NCBI RefSeq assembly: GCF_900111675.1
Contig: NZ_FOHO01000008.1
Span: 1-64,000, forward strand
Direction of reading: 5' to 3'
DNA from: Paracoccus homiensis
GTDB lineage: Bacteria; Pseudomonadota; Alphaproteobacteria; Rhodobacterales; Rhodobacteraceae
DNA: 64,000 bases
Shown in pieces: positions 55,156 through 64,000 of the stretch. The notes below the pieces were generated by a model. That model did no database searches, was not told the DNA's origin, and saw only the letters and a list, made by a program, of their open reading frames with translations. The position numbers and the translations under genes are program-made. Within the stretch, counting starts at the first letter, position 1. Every line of letters starts with the position of its first letter.

Positions 55156-55790
55156 GCCCGCTGCGGCACCATCTTGTGCCGCTGTGCCTGTCCCTGACCG
55201 CGGGGCAGGCGGCTGCGGACGGGCTGACACCGCAAGAGGCGGCAGTCCTGCCGCGCGTGTTGCAGGCCGTCACGGTCGAGATATCTGCCGATCACATCGG
55301 TGAGGAACGCGCCATTCTTGTCGCGGGCGATCCCGCGGATGCGGGCGGCGCGGATCTGGTGATCCTGGCGTCATCGCCCGACGAGGCTGCGGGTCAGCCC
55401 ATCGCCATCGGCCGCAACCTGGTCTGGATGGGGTCGATGGCCGGACAGATCCCGACCCTGACCGTGTCCGCGACGGGCAGCCTGCAATTGCGCGCCGAAC
55501 AGATCGGTGTCGGGCGTTCCCCTTGGGAAGAGGTGCTGACCTTTGCCGAACGCGACGGGCAGATCCGCGTGGCCGGCTATACCCTGCGTCAATGGGACCG
55601 GCTGACCGCGGCCTCGGCCAGTTGCGACTGGAACCTGCTGACGGGACGCTGGGTGCGGGACATCGAATATCCCGACCGCGCTGCGTCGCATGACAGCGGC
55701 ATCCAACCCGCGCTGCGCCTGTTGGCCGACTGGGATTCCGGACAGGACGGCTGGCCGGATTTTTGCGCGGTCGACCTGACGCAGGACTGA
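55152..55790 (+). CDS. Exported hypothetical protein in the cobST locus
   Basis: A 212-aa protein beginning with GTG, overlapping the cobS stop in GTGA, so it is translationally coupled. The N-terminus is a signal peptide ([21 protein letters not shown]). Residues beyond 22 are hydrophilic and beta-rich with no motif I recognise; conserved-looking parts are [19 protein letters not shown] and [19 protein letters not shown] periplasmic protein between two cytoplasmic chelatase subunits is odd, and I know of no role. Confidence 0.78.
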   Translation: MSPLRHHLVPLCLSLTAGQAAADGLTPQEAAVLPRVLQAVTVEISADHIGEERAILVAGDPADAGGADLVILASSPDEAAGQPIAIGRNLVWMGSMAGQIPTLTVSATGSLQLRAEQIGVGRSPWEEVLTFAERDGQIRVAGYTLRQWDRLTAASASCDWNLLTGRWVRDIEYPDRAASHDSGIQPALRLLADWDSGQDGWPDFCAVDLTQD

Positions 55791-55908
55791 TGCCTGACGC
55801 AGCGTCGGCTCTTGCGGTTTTCAGATGAGTTCTCGGCCTTGTTGTGATACCTAATCAGGCCACATATTGATACGACATTCCTTGCTGGCCCTACAAAAGG
55901 ACCTCTCG

Positions 55909-56934
55909 ATGCCGATTATTCTGGTTTACAGTCCAAGTGATTTCACCGTCACCCCGCCTGCCGAAAGCGGCGCGGCGGCAGCGGGCACGGCCCCCTTCAC
56001 GCTGACCCTGCGACCAGATGCGAGACCGACGGCCATCGACATCTTGGACAACGACCTGATCATCGACGAGATCGATGGCAGTCAGGTCCTGAACCAGCCG
56101 GCTGATCTGGATGGGCAGACCCTTCCGGCGGGAACTACGGTCAGCACGGCGTATGACCTGATCAACAGCACCACTGGACACAAGGTCACCGCGTTGCATT
56201 TTGGCGGTGACGGTTACCAGCAGGGGGCGATCGACGGCATCATCTCGACCGTGGCGCTGCAACCGGGGCAAAGCTATACATTCAATATCGAACGCACGTC
56301 CCACCGGCAGCAGAACGAATATACCGGCTACGTCGCCTGTCTTGCCCGTGACACGCGGGTTCGGACCGACCGGGGCGAGGTCGCGGTGCAGGATCTTGCG
56401 GCGGGCGATCTGGTGCAGACACAGGACCACGGCTGGCAGCCCCTGCGCCTGCTGTTGTCGCGCCGGGTCCAGCCTGCGGAACTGGCCAGAAATTCCAAGC
56501 TGCGCCCTGTCAGGATCACGGCGGGGGCAATGGGAAATGGGCTGCCGGTCGCCGATCTTCTGGTATCGCCGCAGCACCGGATGCTGGTTGCTTCGCCGAT
56601 CGTGCAGCGCATGTTCAGCCAGCCCGAGGTTCTGATAGCGGCAAAAAAGCTGACCGCTATCCCCGGCATCTATATCGATATGGACGCCAGTTCGGTCGAG
56701 TATTTCCATCTGGTCTTCGATGATCATCAGATCATCTTTGCCGAGGGTGCACCCACCGAAAGCTTTCTTGCCGCGCCGATTGGGATCGCGGCGCTTTCAG
56801 ATGAAGCGCAGGCCGAGTTTCGGACCCTATTCGGTCAGCCGGGCATCGCATCGCCCGCGCGCATGATCCCGGAAAACAGGCGTCAGCGGGATCTGGCCGC
56901 GCGGCACGCAAAGAACGCCAAGGACCTGCTATAG
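55909..56934 (+). CDS. Hint-domain (hedgehog/intein) protein
   Basis: A 341-aa protein with a C-terminal Hint domain. The Hint nucleophile is C144 in VACLARDTRVRTDRGE, and the later block has the typical SPQHRML (H223). Residues 1-140 form a cadherin- or Ig-like beta domain (TLTLRPDARPTAIDILDNDL). There is no clear signal peptide. In Rhodobacterales such proteins are often surface or type I-exported, but no RTX repeats are visible here. It lies between cobS and cobT and is AT-richer: 55% G+C in two 60-base samples (from 56041 and 56161), against 67-68% in cobS and cobT samples. The start follows AAAAGGA. The function is unknown. Confidence 0.85.
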   Translation: MPIILVYSPSDFTVTPPAESGAAAAGTAPFTLTLRPDARPTAIDILDNDLIIDEIDGSQVLNQPADLDGQTLPAGTTVSTAYDLINSTTGHKVTALHFGGDGYQQGAIDGIISTVALQPGQSYTFNIERTSHRQQNEYTGYVACLARDTRVRTDRGEVAVQDLAAGDLVQTQDHGWQPLRLLLSRRVQPAELARNSKLRPVRITAGAMGNGLPVADLLVSPQHRMLVASPIVQRMFSQPEVLIAAKKLTAIPGIYIDMDASSVEYFHLVFDDHQIIFAEGAPTESFLAAPIGIAALSDEAQAEFRTLFGQPGIASPARMIPENRRQRDLAARHAKNAKDLL

Positions 56935-57002
56935 CGGCAAACTGACGGCGAAGCCGGCTGTTCTGCGGCCAGACACTTGCCCTGCGCCGCAGGTGGTGTT
57001 CT

Positions 57003-58880
57003 ATGGTCGCCATGAAACAGTCAGACAACCCCGCCGATCCGTTCAAGAAGGCCTTGACCGAGGCCACGCGCGCCATGGCCGATGAGCGGGAACTGAACGT
57101 GACCTTCAGCGCCGATCCGTCGGGCGTGGCGGGCGATACGATGCGCCTGCCGCAGATCAGCCGCCGCATGGGTCGCGAGGAAATTCTGATCGCGCGGGGA
57201 ACCGCCGATGCGCTGGCCATGCGGGTGCGCCATCACGACGCCGCCACCCATGCGAAATTCGCCCCCTCAGGGCCGATGGCGCGCGAGTTGTACGAGGCGA
57301 TGGAAACCGCCCGCTGCGAGGCGCTGGGGGCCCGCGACATGCCGGGCGCATTGTCCAATATCGACGTGAAGATCGGGGTCGATGCCGACAAGAAGGGCTA
57401 TTCCCAGATCTCGCAGCCCGCGGACGCGCCCCTTGCCGTGGCGGCGGGCTATCTTCTGCGTCAGGCGGCCACCGGGCGGGCGCTGCCGCGTGGGGCGCAG
57501 AACGTGGCCGATCTGTGGCGTCCTTTCGTTGAACAGCAGGCAGGCGATGCGCTGGCGAATGTGAATGACGTGCTGGAGGATCAGCAGGCATTTGCGCGAC
57601 TGGCTCGCCAGATGATCAGCGATCTTGGCTATGGCGATCAGCTGGGCGAAGACCCGGACGACCCCCAGGAGGACGACGCCGAAGAAAACGCCGAGCAGGA
57701 CGAAGAGGCCGGCGACAACCAGTCGCGCGAAGAAAACGAAAACGAAGACTCGGACGCCTCGCCCGAGCGCAGTCAGGAACAGCAGCAGGACGAACGTCAG
57801 GCGCAGGTCAGCATGGACGACCAGTCCGACGAACAGCTGACCGACGAGGCCGAGATGCCCGAGGCCGAGTCGCCGCCCGACATTCCGCCCCCGGTCAGCG
57901 AGGCCAGCGCCGAGTACAAGGTGTTCGCCCAGACCTGGGACGAGGAAATCCGTGCCGAGGATCTGGCCGACCCGGCCGAACTGGAACGTCTGCGCGCCTA
58001 TCTGGACAAGCAGCTTGATCCGCTGCGCGGGGCGGTCAGCCGCCTTGCCAACAAGTTGCAGCGTCGCTTGCAGGCACAGCAGAATCGCAGCTGGGAATTC
58101 GACAAGGAAGAAGGTGTTCTGGACGCCGGACGTCTGGCCCGTGTCGTCGCCAATCCGACCACGCCGCTCAGCTTCAAGGTCGAGAAGGACATGGAGTTCC
58201 GCGACACTGTGGTGACGCTGTTGCTGGACAATTCCGGCTCGATGCGCGGTCGCCCGATCAGCATTGCGGCAATCTGCGCCGATGTTCTGGCGCGGACGCT
58301 GGAACGTTGCAACGTCAAGGTCGAGATCCTGGGCTTTACCACCCGCGCATGGAAGGGCGGGCAGGCGCGCGAGGACTGGCTGAAGCAGGGTCGCCCCGCG
58401 CAGCCCGGCCGCCTGAACGATCTGCGGCACATCATCTACAAATCCGCCGATGCGCCCTGGCGCCGGGTTCGGCCCAATCTGGGCCTGATGATGAAGGAAG
58501 GCCTGCTGAAGGAAAACATCGACGGCGAGGCGCTGGAATGGGCGCATCGCCGACTGGCGAAACGGGCCGAGGCGCGCAAGATCCTGATGGTGATTTCCGA
58601 CGGCGCACCGGTGGATGATTCCACCCTGTCGGTCAACCCGGCGAACTATCTGGAAAAGCATCTGCGCGACGTGATCGCCATGGTCGAACGCAAACGTCAG
58701 GTGGAATTGCTGGCCATCGGGATTGGCCATGACGTGACGCGCTATTACGACCGCGCGGTCACGATCACCGATGCCGAACAGCTGGCGGGGGCGATCACCG
58801 AACAGCTGGCCGCGCTGTTCGACAGCGATCCGCGCAAACGTGCGCGGGTGCTGGGCATGGCGGCTATGCGGCGGGGCTGA
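57003..58880 (+). CDS. cobT: Cobaltochelatase subunit CobT
   Basis: The von Willebrand A subunit of CobNST, 625 aa. An N-terminal helical region is followed by a very acidic Asp/Glu/Gln linker (about 215-295, such as [15 protein letters not shown]), typical of CobT. The C-terminal vWA domain has the MIDAS motif DNSGSMRG (409-416), which binds Mg2+ and contacts CobS. The start ATG at 57003 follows AGGTGG; an ATG at 57012 is possible. It is separated from cobS by two genes. Confidence 0.95.
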   Translation: MVAMKQSDNPADPFKKALTEATRAMADERELNVTFSADPSGVAGDTMRLPQISRRMGREEILIARGTADALAMRVRHHDAATHAKFAPSGPMARELYEAMETARCEALGARDMPGALSNIDVKIGVDADKKGYSQISQPADAPLAVAAGYLLRQAATGRALPRGAQNVADLWRPFVEQQAGDALANVNDVLEDQQAFARLARQMISDLGYGDQLGEDPDDPQEDDAEENAEQDEEAGDNQSREENENEDSDASPERSQEQQQDERQAQVSMDDQSDEQLTDEAEMPEAESPPDIPPPVSEASAEYKVFAQTWDEEIRAEDLADPAELERLRAYLDKQLDPLRGAVSRLANKLQRRLQAQQNRSWEFDKEEGVLDAGRLARVVANPTTPLSFKVEKDMEFRDTVVTLLLDNSGSMRGRPISIAAICADVLARTLERCNVKVEILGFTTRAWKGGQAREDWLKQGRPAQPGRLNDLRHIIYKSADAPWRRVRPNLGLMMKEGLLKENIDGEALEWAHRRLAKRAEARKILMVISDGAPVDDSTLSVNPANYLEKHLRDVIAMVERKRQVELLAIGIGHDVTRYYDRAVTITDAEQLAGAITEQLAALFDSDPRKRARVLGMAAMRRG

Positions 58881-58892
58881 TCCCGCCGCCGC

Positions 58893-60620
58893 CTAGCCGT
58901 GTTCTTCGGCGGCGGTTTCCGACAGTGCCTGATTCAGCGCCCGCAGCGCATCGACGTGATAGACCACGCCGAACGGTTCGGGCGGTGTGTCGGCGTCCTG
59001 GGGATCGGGGGCCGCGATCACCGGCAGAAAGGCGGCGCCGCTGCGGTCGAATTCGGCCAGTGCCCGATCCAGCGCCATCCCCTCGATCAGCACCGCGCCG
59101 CCATCCATCAGGTTCCGCGCCAGATCGGGCGAGGGCGCATTTTCATCGCCCAACCGACGGATCAGCGCGGTGATCCGCATCTTTTGCGGCAGCCAGACCT
59201 GCGGGCCTTCGGCGATATGGACATCGCGGCGTTCCAGCTGGGTCAGAAAGAAGGATCGGTTCACCAGCCGCGAGGCCAGCGCCGAACTGAGCGAGACCGA
59301 GGCCATCACCGCGATCCCCGTCTGCCAGTTGCCGGTCATCTCGAAGATGATCAGCGCGGTCGAAATCGGCGCCCCCAGAACCGCCGCCCCCACCGCGCCC
59401 ATGCCCGCAAAGGCATAGATATCGACCGATCCCGACAATTCGGGCAGCACCGCGGTCGAGATGATGCCGAAAGTCAGCCCGGTCAGCGACCCCATGACCA
59501 GCGCTGGCGAGAAAACTCCGCCCCCCATGCGCCCGCCAAGGGTGATGGCGACGGCGATCGCCTTGACGACCGCAAACAGCACGGCCTGCGCCGCCCCGAT
59601 CCGCCCGCTGAGCGCGGCGGCGGTGGTTTCATAGCCGACGCCGATGATATGCGGAAAGGGGATCGCGATCAGCCCCAACGCCAGTCCCGCGATCGTCGGG
59701 CGCAGCCAGCGCGGCCAGCCCGTGCGTGACATCAGCCAGTTGCCGACCCGGTCGGCGCGGAAGATGGCCGACATCAGCGCCGCCGCCACCAATGCCGATA
59801 CCAGCCCCAGCAGCATGAAAGCGGGCAGTTCGACGTAAAAGGCCAGATCGGCCTGTTGCGGCAGGTTGAATTCGGTCAGCCCGCCAAATTCCAGCCGGTT
59901 GATCACCGTGCCCGCCACCGCCGAAATCGCGATCGGGGCGAAAGCATGCAGCGCGAAATGGCGCAGCACCACTTCATGCGCGAACAGGGCCCCTGCGATG
60001 GGGGCATTGAAGCTGGCGGCGACGGCGCCCGCGACGGCACAGCCCAGCAGATCGCGCCCGGTCATCGGGCTTGCCTTGATCCTTTTGGCCACGGCGGTGG
60101 ACACGACACCGGCCAGATGCACCACCGGGCCTTCGCGACCGGAACTGCCCCCCGTGCCAAGCGTGATCAGCGAGGCCGCAGCCGATGCCAGCCCCTCGCG
60201 CGTTTCGACGCGGCCCCCGTCCAGCGCGGCGCCCTCGATCACGTCGGCCACGGCGCGGACGCGGGCATCGGGGGTGAAGCGATCAAGGATCAGGCCGACG
60301 ACCAGCCCGCCGATCACCGGCACCACCAGCACCCAGTACCAGGGCAGCCGTTCGGCGGCGGTGGCAAGGGTCAGGTCGTCCGCGCCGTAGATGGCGCGCT
60401 GCAACGCGCTGATCCCCAGGCGAAAGCCAAGCGCGGCCAGCCCCGCGCCGATGCCGATCAACAGCGCCAGAAACCAGAACTGCATCTGGCTGGGACCGCG
60501 TTCGCGCATGATCCGCAGCGCGCCGCCGCAGCGCCCCGTCACATAGCTGAAGGTCGGGCGCCACCAGCCCGCCGCGGGGGCAGGGGGTTGTGGGCGATCA
60601 TCGCTTGGCTTGCGGGTCAT
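58893..60620 (-). CDS. ClC-family chloride channel/exchanger with CBS domain
   Basis: A 575-aa ClC protein. Selectivity loop SSGREGP (159-165) carries the gating glutamate E163, which is retained as in H+/Cl- exchangers. GGRMGGGVFSPALVMG (GxFxP) is a second anion-site loop. About ten to eleven hydrophobic segments occupy 45-440. The C-terminal soluble part (from about 480) has a CBS-like regulatory region (LMDGGAVLIEGMALDRAL, ...). The N-terminus before 45 is cytoplasmic. The start is at 60620; the open frame upstream to 60764 overlaps the epimerase gene. It converges with cobT, 12 bases apart. Confidence 0.93.
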   Translation of the reverse strand: MTRKPSDDRPQPPAPAAGWWRPTFSYVTGRCGGALRIMRERGPSQMQFWFLALLIGIGAGLAALGFRLGISALQRAIYGADDLTLATAAERLPWYWVLVVPVIGGLVVGLILDRFTPDARVRAVADVIEGAALDGGRVETREGLASAAASLITLGTGGSSGREGPVVHLAGVVSTAVAKRIKASPMTGRDLLGCAVAGAVAASFNAPIAGALFAHEVVLRHFALHAFAPIAISAVAGTVINRLEFGGLTEFNLPQQADLAFYVELPAFMLLGLVSALVAAALMSAIFRADRVGNWLMSRTGWPRWLRPTIAGLALGLIAIPFPHIIGVGYETTAAALSGRIGAAQAVLFAVVKAIAVAITLGGRMGGGVFSPALVMGSLTGLTFGIISTAVLPELSGSVDIYAFAGMGAVGAAVLGAPISTALIIFEMTGNWQTGIAVMASVSLSSALASRLVNRSFFLTQLERRDVHIAEGPQVWLPQKMRITALIRRLGDENAPSPDLARNLMDGGAVLIEGMALDRALAEFDRSGAAFLPVIAAPDPQDADTPPEPFGVVYHVDALRALNQALSETAAEEHG

Positions 60621-60657
60621 GTCCTTGCGCCATTTCAGAAATCCGGCCTTCAGCCGA

Positions 60658-61491
60658 TCACAAACGCGGCAGATCGTCCAGCATGGCGGGCAGGGTCGCG
60701 CATAATTTTCGCCAGCCGCCGCCCTGCCAGCCAAGGGCGTGCAGCGCGTCACAGCGCAGTTCACGCGGCCAACTGTCGGTATCTGCGGCGGGCAGCGGAT
60801 GGGCGCAGCAGGTCAGCGCCATCACCTGCGCCAACAGATCGCGGCGATCCAGAAGGATGTCGCTGACATGGGCGATGGGGGGCGGGCTGTCCTGAGCCAG
60901 CAGGATCATCACCGCATCGGCCAGATCCTCGACATGCACCTCGGACCCGATGCGGGGTTCGATCGGCTTGCCCGACAGGTACTCGGCGAAAAGCTGGCGC
61001 CATTTATGGGCGTTGCCGGTGCCATAGACCCCCGTCGCGCGGACCGAGGTGGTCAGCAGGCCGCCGCGACGCAGATCGGCCAGATAGGCCTCGGCCTCGG
61101 CCTTGACCTGCCCGTAAAGCGTGGTCGGCCTGGGGGGCAGATCCTCGGTCAGGATCATGCCCGGTGCGCGCCCGTCAAAGACCGCGCGCGAGGACAGGAA
61201 CAGCACATGCCGCACCCCGTCACGCGCCGCCGCATCGAACAGCCGGATCGAGCCGTCCAGATTGGCCCGCCGAAAGCCGTCGGGGTTAGACCCCTCGCCG
61301 CCGCGATACTTGCCCGGAACATGCGCAAAGGCACAGTGGATCAGCGCGTCATGCCCCCGCAGATCGGCATCATCGCCCAGTCGGTATCCGGTCATGCGAC
61401 CGATGGCGGTGACCCGATGGCCCTCGGCGCAGGCGGCTTCGGCAATCGCGCTGCCGATGATGCCATTGGCTCCGGTCAGCGCGATCCGCAT
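60658..61491 (-). CDS. NAD-dependent epimerase/dehydratase (extended SDR)
   Basis: A 277-aa extended short-chain dehydrogenase/reductase. The cofactor motif is TGANGIIGSA (7-16), and the active-site YxxxK is YGQVK in TLYGQVKAEAEAY, with SSRAVF as the serine segment. Substrates of such enzymes are usually nucleotide sugars, and the adjacent glycosyltransferase fits that, but no more can be said. It starts one base into the glycosyltransferase stop (TGATG), and 37 bases separate it from the ClC gene downstream. Confidence 0.87.
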   Translation of the reverse strand: MRIALTGANGIIGSAIAEAACAEGHRVTAIGRMTGYRLGDDADLRGHDALIHCAFAHVPGKYRGGEGSNPDGFRRANLDGSIRLFDAAARDGVRHVLFLSSRAVFDGRAPGMILTEDLPPRPTTLYGQVKAEAEAYLADLRRGGLLTTSVRATGVYGTGNAHKWRQLFAEYLSGKPIEPRIGSEVHVEDLADAVMILLAQDSPPPIAHVSDILLDRRDLLAQVMALTCCAHPLPAADTDSWPRELRCDALHALGWQGGGWRKLCATLPAMLDDLPRL

Positions 61492-62375
61492 CAGGCGGCA
61501 GGCCGTGTCTGGGCGGCCAGGTCGGGCATGGGCTGACCCGCCGCGATCGCCCGCCACAGATCGATCAACGGTCGCAGCAGATGCGCCTTGTCATGGTCCT
61601 GCCACGGTTTCTCGTATTGGAAATGCAGGATGCGGATGTCGTCCCAACTCCAAAGTTCGGGCATCATGAACCACACATATTGCAGCATGTTGTGATGCAC
61701 CGACAGGCCGTGCCAATCGGGGAAGTAATCCTGCAGGAAGGTCTGATCGGTGCGCCGCCAGAACACGCCCGGACGGTCCAGCCGCGACAGCATGTCTGCA
61801 TAGGTCGCGGCATCGGGGCGGGCGGTGAAAACGCCGGAATTCATCCGCAGAAACCCGTCAAGCCCGTCATAGACATTGGGCGCGGCGCAGAATTCGGGCA
61901 TGTCGAACAGCTTGTCCACCGGGCGCAGCACGATCGCGTCCGCATCGACGAAAACACAGCGGTCGTAATCCAGCTGCCACAGCCGCAGCTTGATGAAATT
62001 GTCCAGCGGCGTGTGGAAATCGGGCTTGCCGCCCTTGGTGAAGGCGGCCCGCCGGTGCAGCGCGTCACGGGCATGGGTCTGGTCGAAACCCGCCGAGGTG
62101 GGCAGCAGATCGGCATGAACCAGTCGCGCACCCAGCGCCCGCAGACGAGCCAGATGCGGCTGTTCCAGACCGCGATGCAGCACCACCAGATCGGCGCCGC
62201 TGCCCGTCAGCCGCAAAGAGCGCAGCAGCGCTTCGGCCCCCGGAAGATAGGCGGCGTTGCTGACCAGCGTGACAAAGGCGTGGTCGGCCCTTGCAGGCTG
62301 TTCCGCGATCAGGCCCGCGGCCAGCGCCTTGCCTTGCGGGGTGGAACCGGGGTGGATCAGCGGCGAAAATCCCAT
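61491..62375 (-). CDS. GT8-like glycosyltransferase
   Basis: A 294-aa soluble GT-A glycosyltransferase resembling the glycogenin/GT8 group. The metal-binding DxD is D144-A-D146 in VFVDADAIV, preceded by FIKLRLWQLDYDRC, the usual pattern. NSGVFTARPD and DQTFLQDYFPDWHGL are other GT8-type features. The acceptor is unknown; candidates are LPS or a surface glycan. The ATG at 62375 fits; the long upstream open frame is not supported. It is the first gene of a unit with the epimerase and ClC genes. Confidence 0.88.
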   Translation of the reverse strand: MGFSPLIHPGSTPQGKALAAGLIAEQPARADHAFVTLVSNAAYLPGAEALLRSLRLTGSGADLVVLHRGLEQPHLARLRALGARLVHADLLPTSAGFDQTHARDALHRRAAFTKGGKPDFHTPLDNFIKLRLWQLDYDRCVFVDADAIVLRPVDKLFDMPEFCAAPNVYDGLDGFLRMNSGVFTARPDAATYADMLSRLDRPGVFWRRTDQTFLQDYFPDWHGLSVHHNMLQYVWFMMPELWSWDDIRILHFQYEKPWQDHDKAHLLRPLIDLWRAIAAGQPMPDLAAQTRPAA

Positions 62376-62577
62376 TCTGTGCCCTTCGACTGACGATGTC
62401 TTTTCTGCGCGATCTGCAGGATATGGCAATCCGGTGATGTTTTGATGACAGAAACCGCAGCGCATTGCCATGCCTGACCGGGCCGACGGGCAGCGATGTG
62501 CGAATCCGCCCTTGCGCCCGGAACCAACCCGCCAGAGGCGAAGTTTTCTGACTGACAGGTTCAAACAGGAGACAGCA

Positions 62578-62850
62578 ATGTCCCATAACGACAACGACGC
62601 CACGCGTTCGGCCCGCAAGCACCGGCCCGCGTTGATTGCCATTGCGGTTGCCGTACTGGCGGCGCTGCTTTTGTATGTCGTCTTTCCCGCCGGGGTGGAC
62701 GAGCAGAATGAGGGCATCGCAACCACCCCTCCGCCTGAGGATACCCCGATCACCGATGCCGAAGGGGCCGGCGACGCCGCGGCGCCGACCATCTCGCCCG
62801 ATGCCGCGGCACCGGTGGGAGAGGGTGGCGAAACCGCGCCGGCGAACTGA
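62578..62850 (+). CDS. Small membrane-anchored acidic/Pro-rich protein
   Basis: A 90-aa protein with a good ribosome-binding site (AGGAG, 6-7 bases before the ATG). Residues 1-17 are hydrophilic and basic, about 18-37 form a membrane helix (ALIAIAVAVLAALLLYVVF), and the rest is an acidic, Ala/Pro/Thr-rich periplasmic tail (TTPPPEDTPITDAEGAGDAAAP). It has no recognisable domain. It lies 118 bases before the GH25 lipoprotein on the same strand and may be part of an envelope unit. Alternatively it is an orphan. Confidence 0.72.
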   Translation: MSHNDNDATRSARKHRPALIAIAVAVLAALLLYVVFPAGVDEQNEGIATTPPPEDTPITDAEGAGDAAAPTISPDAAAPVGEGGETAPAN

Positions 62851-62968
62851 TCGGTGCGGTCCTGACGTGTTCGTGACCTCTGCGGGGCGGTGACTTTCAT
62901 TCACAGCTTTGCGATACTTTTGCCAAAGCCGCGAACAACGCGGGTCACAGGCAAATCAAGGGGCAGGA

Positions 62969-63766
62969 ATGCGTCACTTAACCAAGGTCTTATTGGGCTT
63001 GATGCTGATTCTGGCGGTGGCGTGTTCCAGAACGCCGCCGCGTGGTGAAACCGCCGGAGGCGCCAGATATGTCGGTGGATCCGTTCCACAACTGGGCGAC
63101 AGCCACCCGCATGAGTGGCGCAATGGTCACCCCTATAATCACCATGTCCACGGGATCGACATTTCCCGGTGGCAGGGCGACATCAACTGGGCGCAGGTCC
63201 GCAGTTCCGGTGTCAGCTTCGCCTTCATCAAGGCGACCGAGGGCGGCGATCACAGCGACCCCAGCTTTCAGCGCTATTGGCGCGAGGCGGCGGCGGCACG
63301 GATGCCGCGCGGCGCATATCACTATTACTATTTCTGCCGGACCGGTCGCGAACAGGCGGCGTGGTTCATCCGCAACGTCCCGCGCGAACGGGGCTCGTTG
63401 CCGCCGGTTCTGGACCTTGAATGGACCCATTCCAAGACCTGCCCGCGTCGCCCGCCCGCAGCCGAGGTCAAGCGCGAGGCGAATATCTTCCTGGATATCG
63501 TCGGCCGCCACTATGGCCAGCGTCCGATCATCTACACCACGGTCGATTTCTACCGCGACAACCGTCTGGGCGACATGCGCGCGGAATTCTGGCTGCGCTC
63601 GGTCGCGGATCATCCCAGCGTCACCTATCCGGGGCAGCGGTGGGCCTTCTGGCAGTATACCGGTACCGGGATCGTTCCGGGCATTCAGGGTGACGTCGAC
63701 ATCAACGCCTTTGCAGGCTCGTCAACGGATTGGGCGCGATGGCTTTCGGCCCGATTGACGCGGTAG
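62969..63766 (+). CDS. GH25-family lysozyme lipoprotein
   Basis: A 265-aa glycoside hydrolase family 25 muramidase with a lipoprotein-type signal (LMLILAVAC, C19). The catalytic Asp/Glu pattern is GIDISRWQGDI (D64) and VLDLEW (D149, E151). The AFIKATEG segment is conserved. GH25 enzymes cleave peptidoglycan between MurNAc and GlcNAc; a lipoprotein form is expected at the periplasmic face of the outer membrane. The start at 62969 follows GGGGCAGG. Its stop lies within the next gene, a 28-base overlap. Confidence 0.9.
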   Translation: MRHLTKVLLGLMLILAVACSRTPPRGETAGGARYVGGSVPQLGDSHPHEWRNGHPYNHHVHGIDISRWQGDINWAQVRSSGVSFAFIKATEGGDHSDPSFQRYWREAAAARMPRGAYHYYYFCRTGREQAAWFIRNVPRERGSLPPVLDLEWTHSKTCPRRPPAAEVKREANIFLDIVGRHYGQRPIIYTTVDFYRDNRLGDMRAEFWLRSVADHPSVTYPGQRWAFWQYTGTGIVPGIQGDVDINAFAGSSTDWARWLSARLTR

Positions 63767-64000
63767 CACCCCGCACGCTGTTGTGGATCGAGTTCGCCCT
63801 GCTTTATGTCGGGGCGCCCTTGGCCATCGCGCTGTTCCTGCCGCCGGATCAGATGTTCACGGCACTGTTCCTGTTCATGCTGGCGGGGCTGATCCTGCTG
63901 TGGCGCACGGGCGGCTATGAATGGCGCGGACTGGTCCGTGGCCGCCTGATGCCCTGGTGGGAGGTGCTGGGCATCGCGATCGCGACGCTGATTTCGGGGC
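63739..64000 (+). CDS. CPBP-like membrane protein, truncated by the window end
   Basis: This frame runs from an ATG at 63739 off the right edge, so only the first 87 residues are visible. It has hydrophobic segments at about 14-32, 39-56 and 75-87 and a GYEWRGLVRGRLMPWWEV stretch, which resembles CPBP (CAAX protease and bacteriocin-processing) family N-termini. The ATG lies 28 bases before the GH25 stop, so the two genes overlap. The call rests on the N-terminal pattern only; the CPBP motifs EExxxR and FxxxH are beyond the window. Confidence 0.6.
   Translation, partial: MAFGPIDAVAPRTLLWIEFALLYVGAPLAIALFLPPDQMFTALFLFMLAGLILLWRTGGYEWRGLVRGRLMPWWEVLGIAIATLISG

Noticed and set aside
62851..62968. 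A gene between the 90-aa protein and the GH25 gene
   Set aside because: Only 118 bases, and no start with a ribosome-binding site other than that of GH25.

Overview
The window is a high-G+C alphaproteobacterial chromosome segment. It most likely comes from Rhodobacteraceae close to Paracoccus. The CtaC protein, the ctaC-ctaB-(CoxF-like)-ctaG-ctaE-SURF1-thrC gene order, the ethylmalonyl-CoA pathway genes ccr and ecm, and the dense ATGA/TGATG-coupled operons all fit that group. The taxonomic call is inference from gene content and remembered family sequences; no search was run. I saw no rRNA, tRNA, CRISPR array, insertion sequence or prophage. The region reads as core chromosome with a few single-gene insertions.

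Layout. 58-1406 (-): two-subunit 3-oxoacid CoA-transferase with a terminator and a plausible promoter. 1671-7830: prephenate dehydrogenase-like gene (+), then topA, dprA and tldD (-). 8042-15487 (+): cytochrome aa3 oxidase subunit II, heme o synthase, a CoxF-like peptide, Cox11, subunit III, SURF1, then threonine synthase, an M16 peptidase and a GNAT. The catalytic subunit I (ctaD) is not here. 15511-22858: D-2-hydroxyacid FAD dehydrogenase, a membrane-anchored glutamate-synthase-like FMN protein, apt with a flavin reductase, a GNAT, an EcsC protein and a RecD-like helicase. 23474-29061: ccr, an acyltransferase-3 gene, ecm and purU. 29130-33194: efp, a DUF6280-like gene, a PfkB kinase, a zincin and gltX. 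33341-36701: a gamma-glutamyl polyamine (Puu-type) operon.

36698-45452: TerB-like, DUF1330, PhzF, PPK2, a secreted protein, cobC, YbjN, proC-csaA-hydroxyacid dehydrogenase, CsbD, CorA, and an emfourin-like inhibitor. 45468-50760 (-): a protealysin-type M4 protease beside that inhibitor, and a ugpBAEC glycerol-3-phosphate ABC transporter. 50970-54052 (-): DUF808, then a sigma-K/anti-sigma/fasciclin cassette. 54184-58880 (+): cobS, a secreted hypothetical, a Hint-domain gene and cobT. 58893-64000: a ClC channel, an epimerase and a GT8-like glycosyltransferase (-), then a small anchored protein, a GH25 lipoprotein and the start of a CPBP-like membrane protein (+).

How the genes connect. Ccr and Ecm carry acetyl-CoA assimilation. 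Ecm needs a B12 coenzyme, and cobC and cobST in the same window belong to B12 synthesis. The most unusual features are: the Hint gene lodged between cobS and cobT; the AT-richer acyltransferase between ccr and ecm; a sigma-K/RskA/fasciclin cassette like the mycobacterial SigK regulon; a protease-inhibitor pair; and a dispersed palindromic repeat, one copy of which supplies a gene's ribosome-binding site. I did not find a clearly new multi-gene defence or metabolic system.
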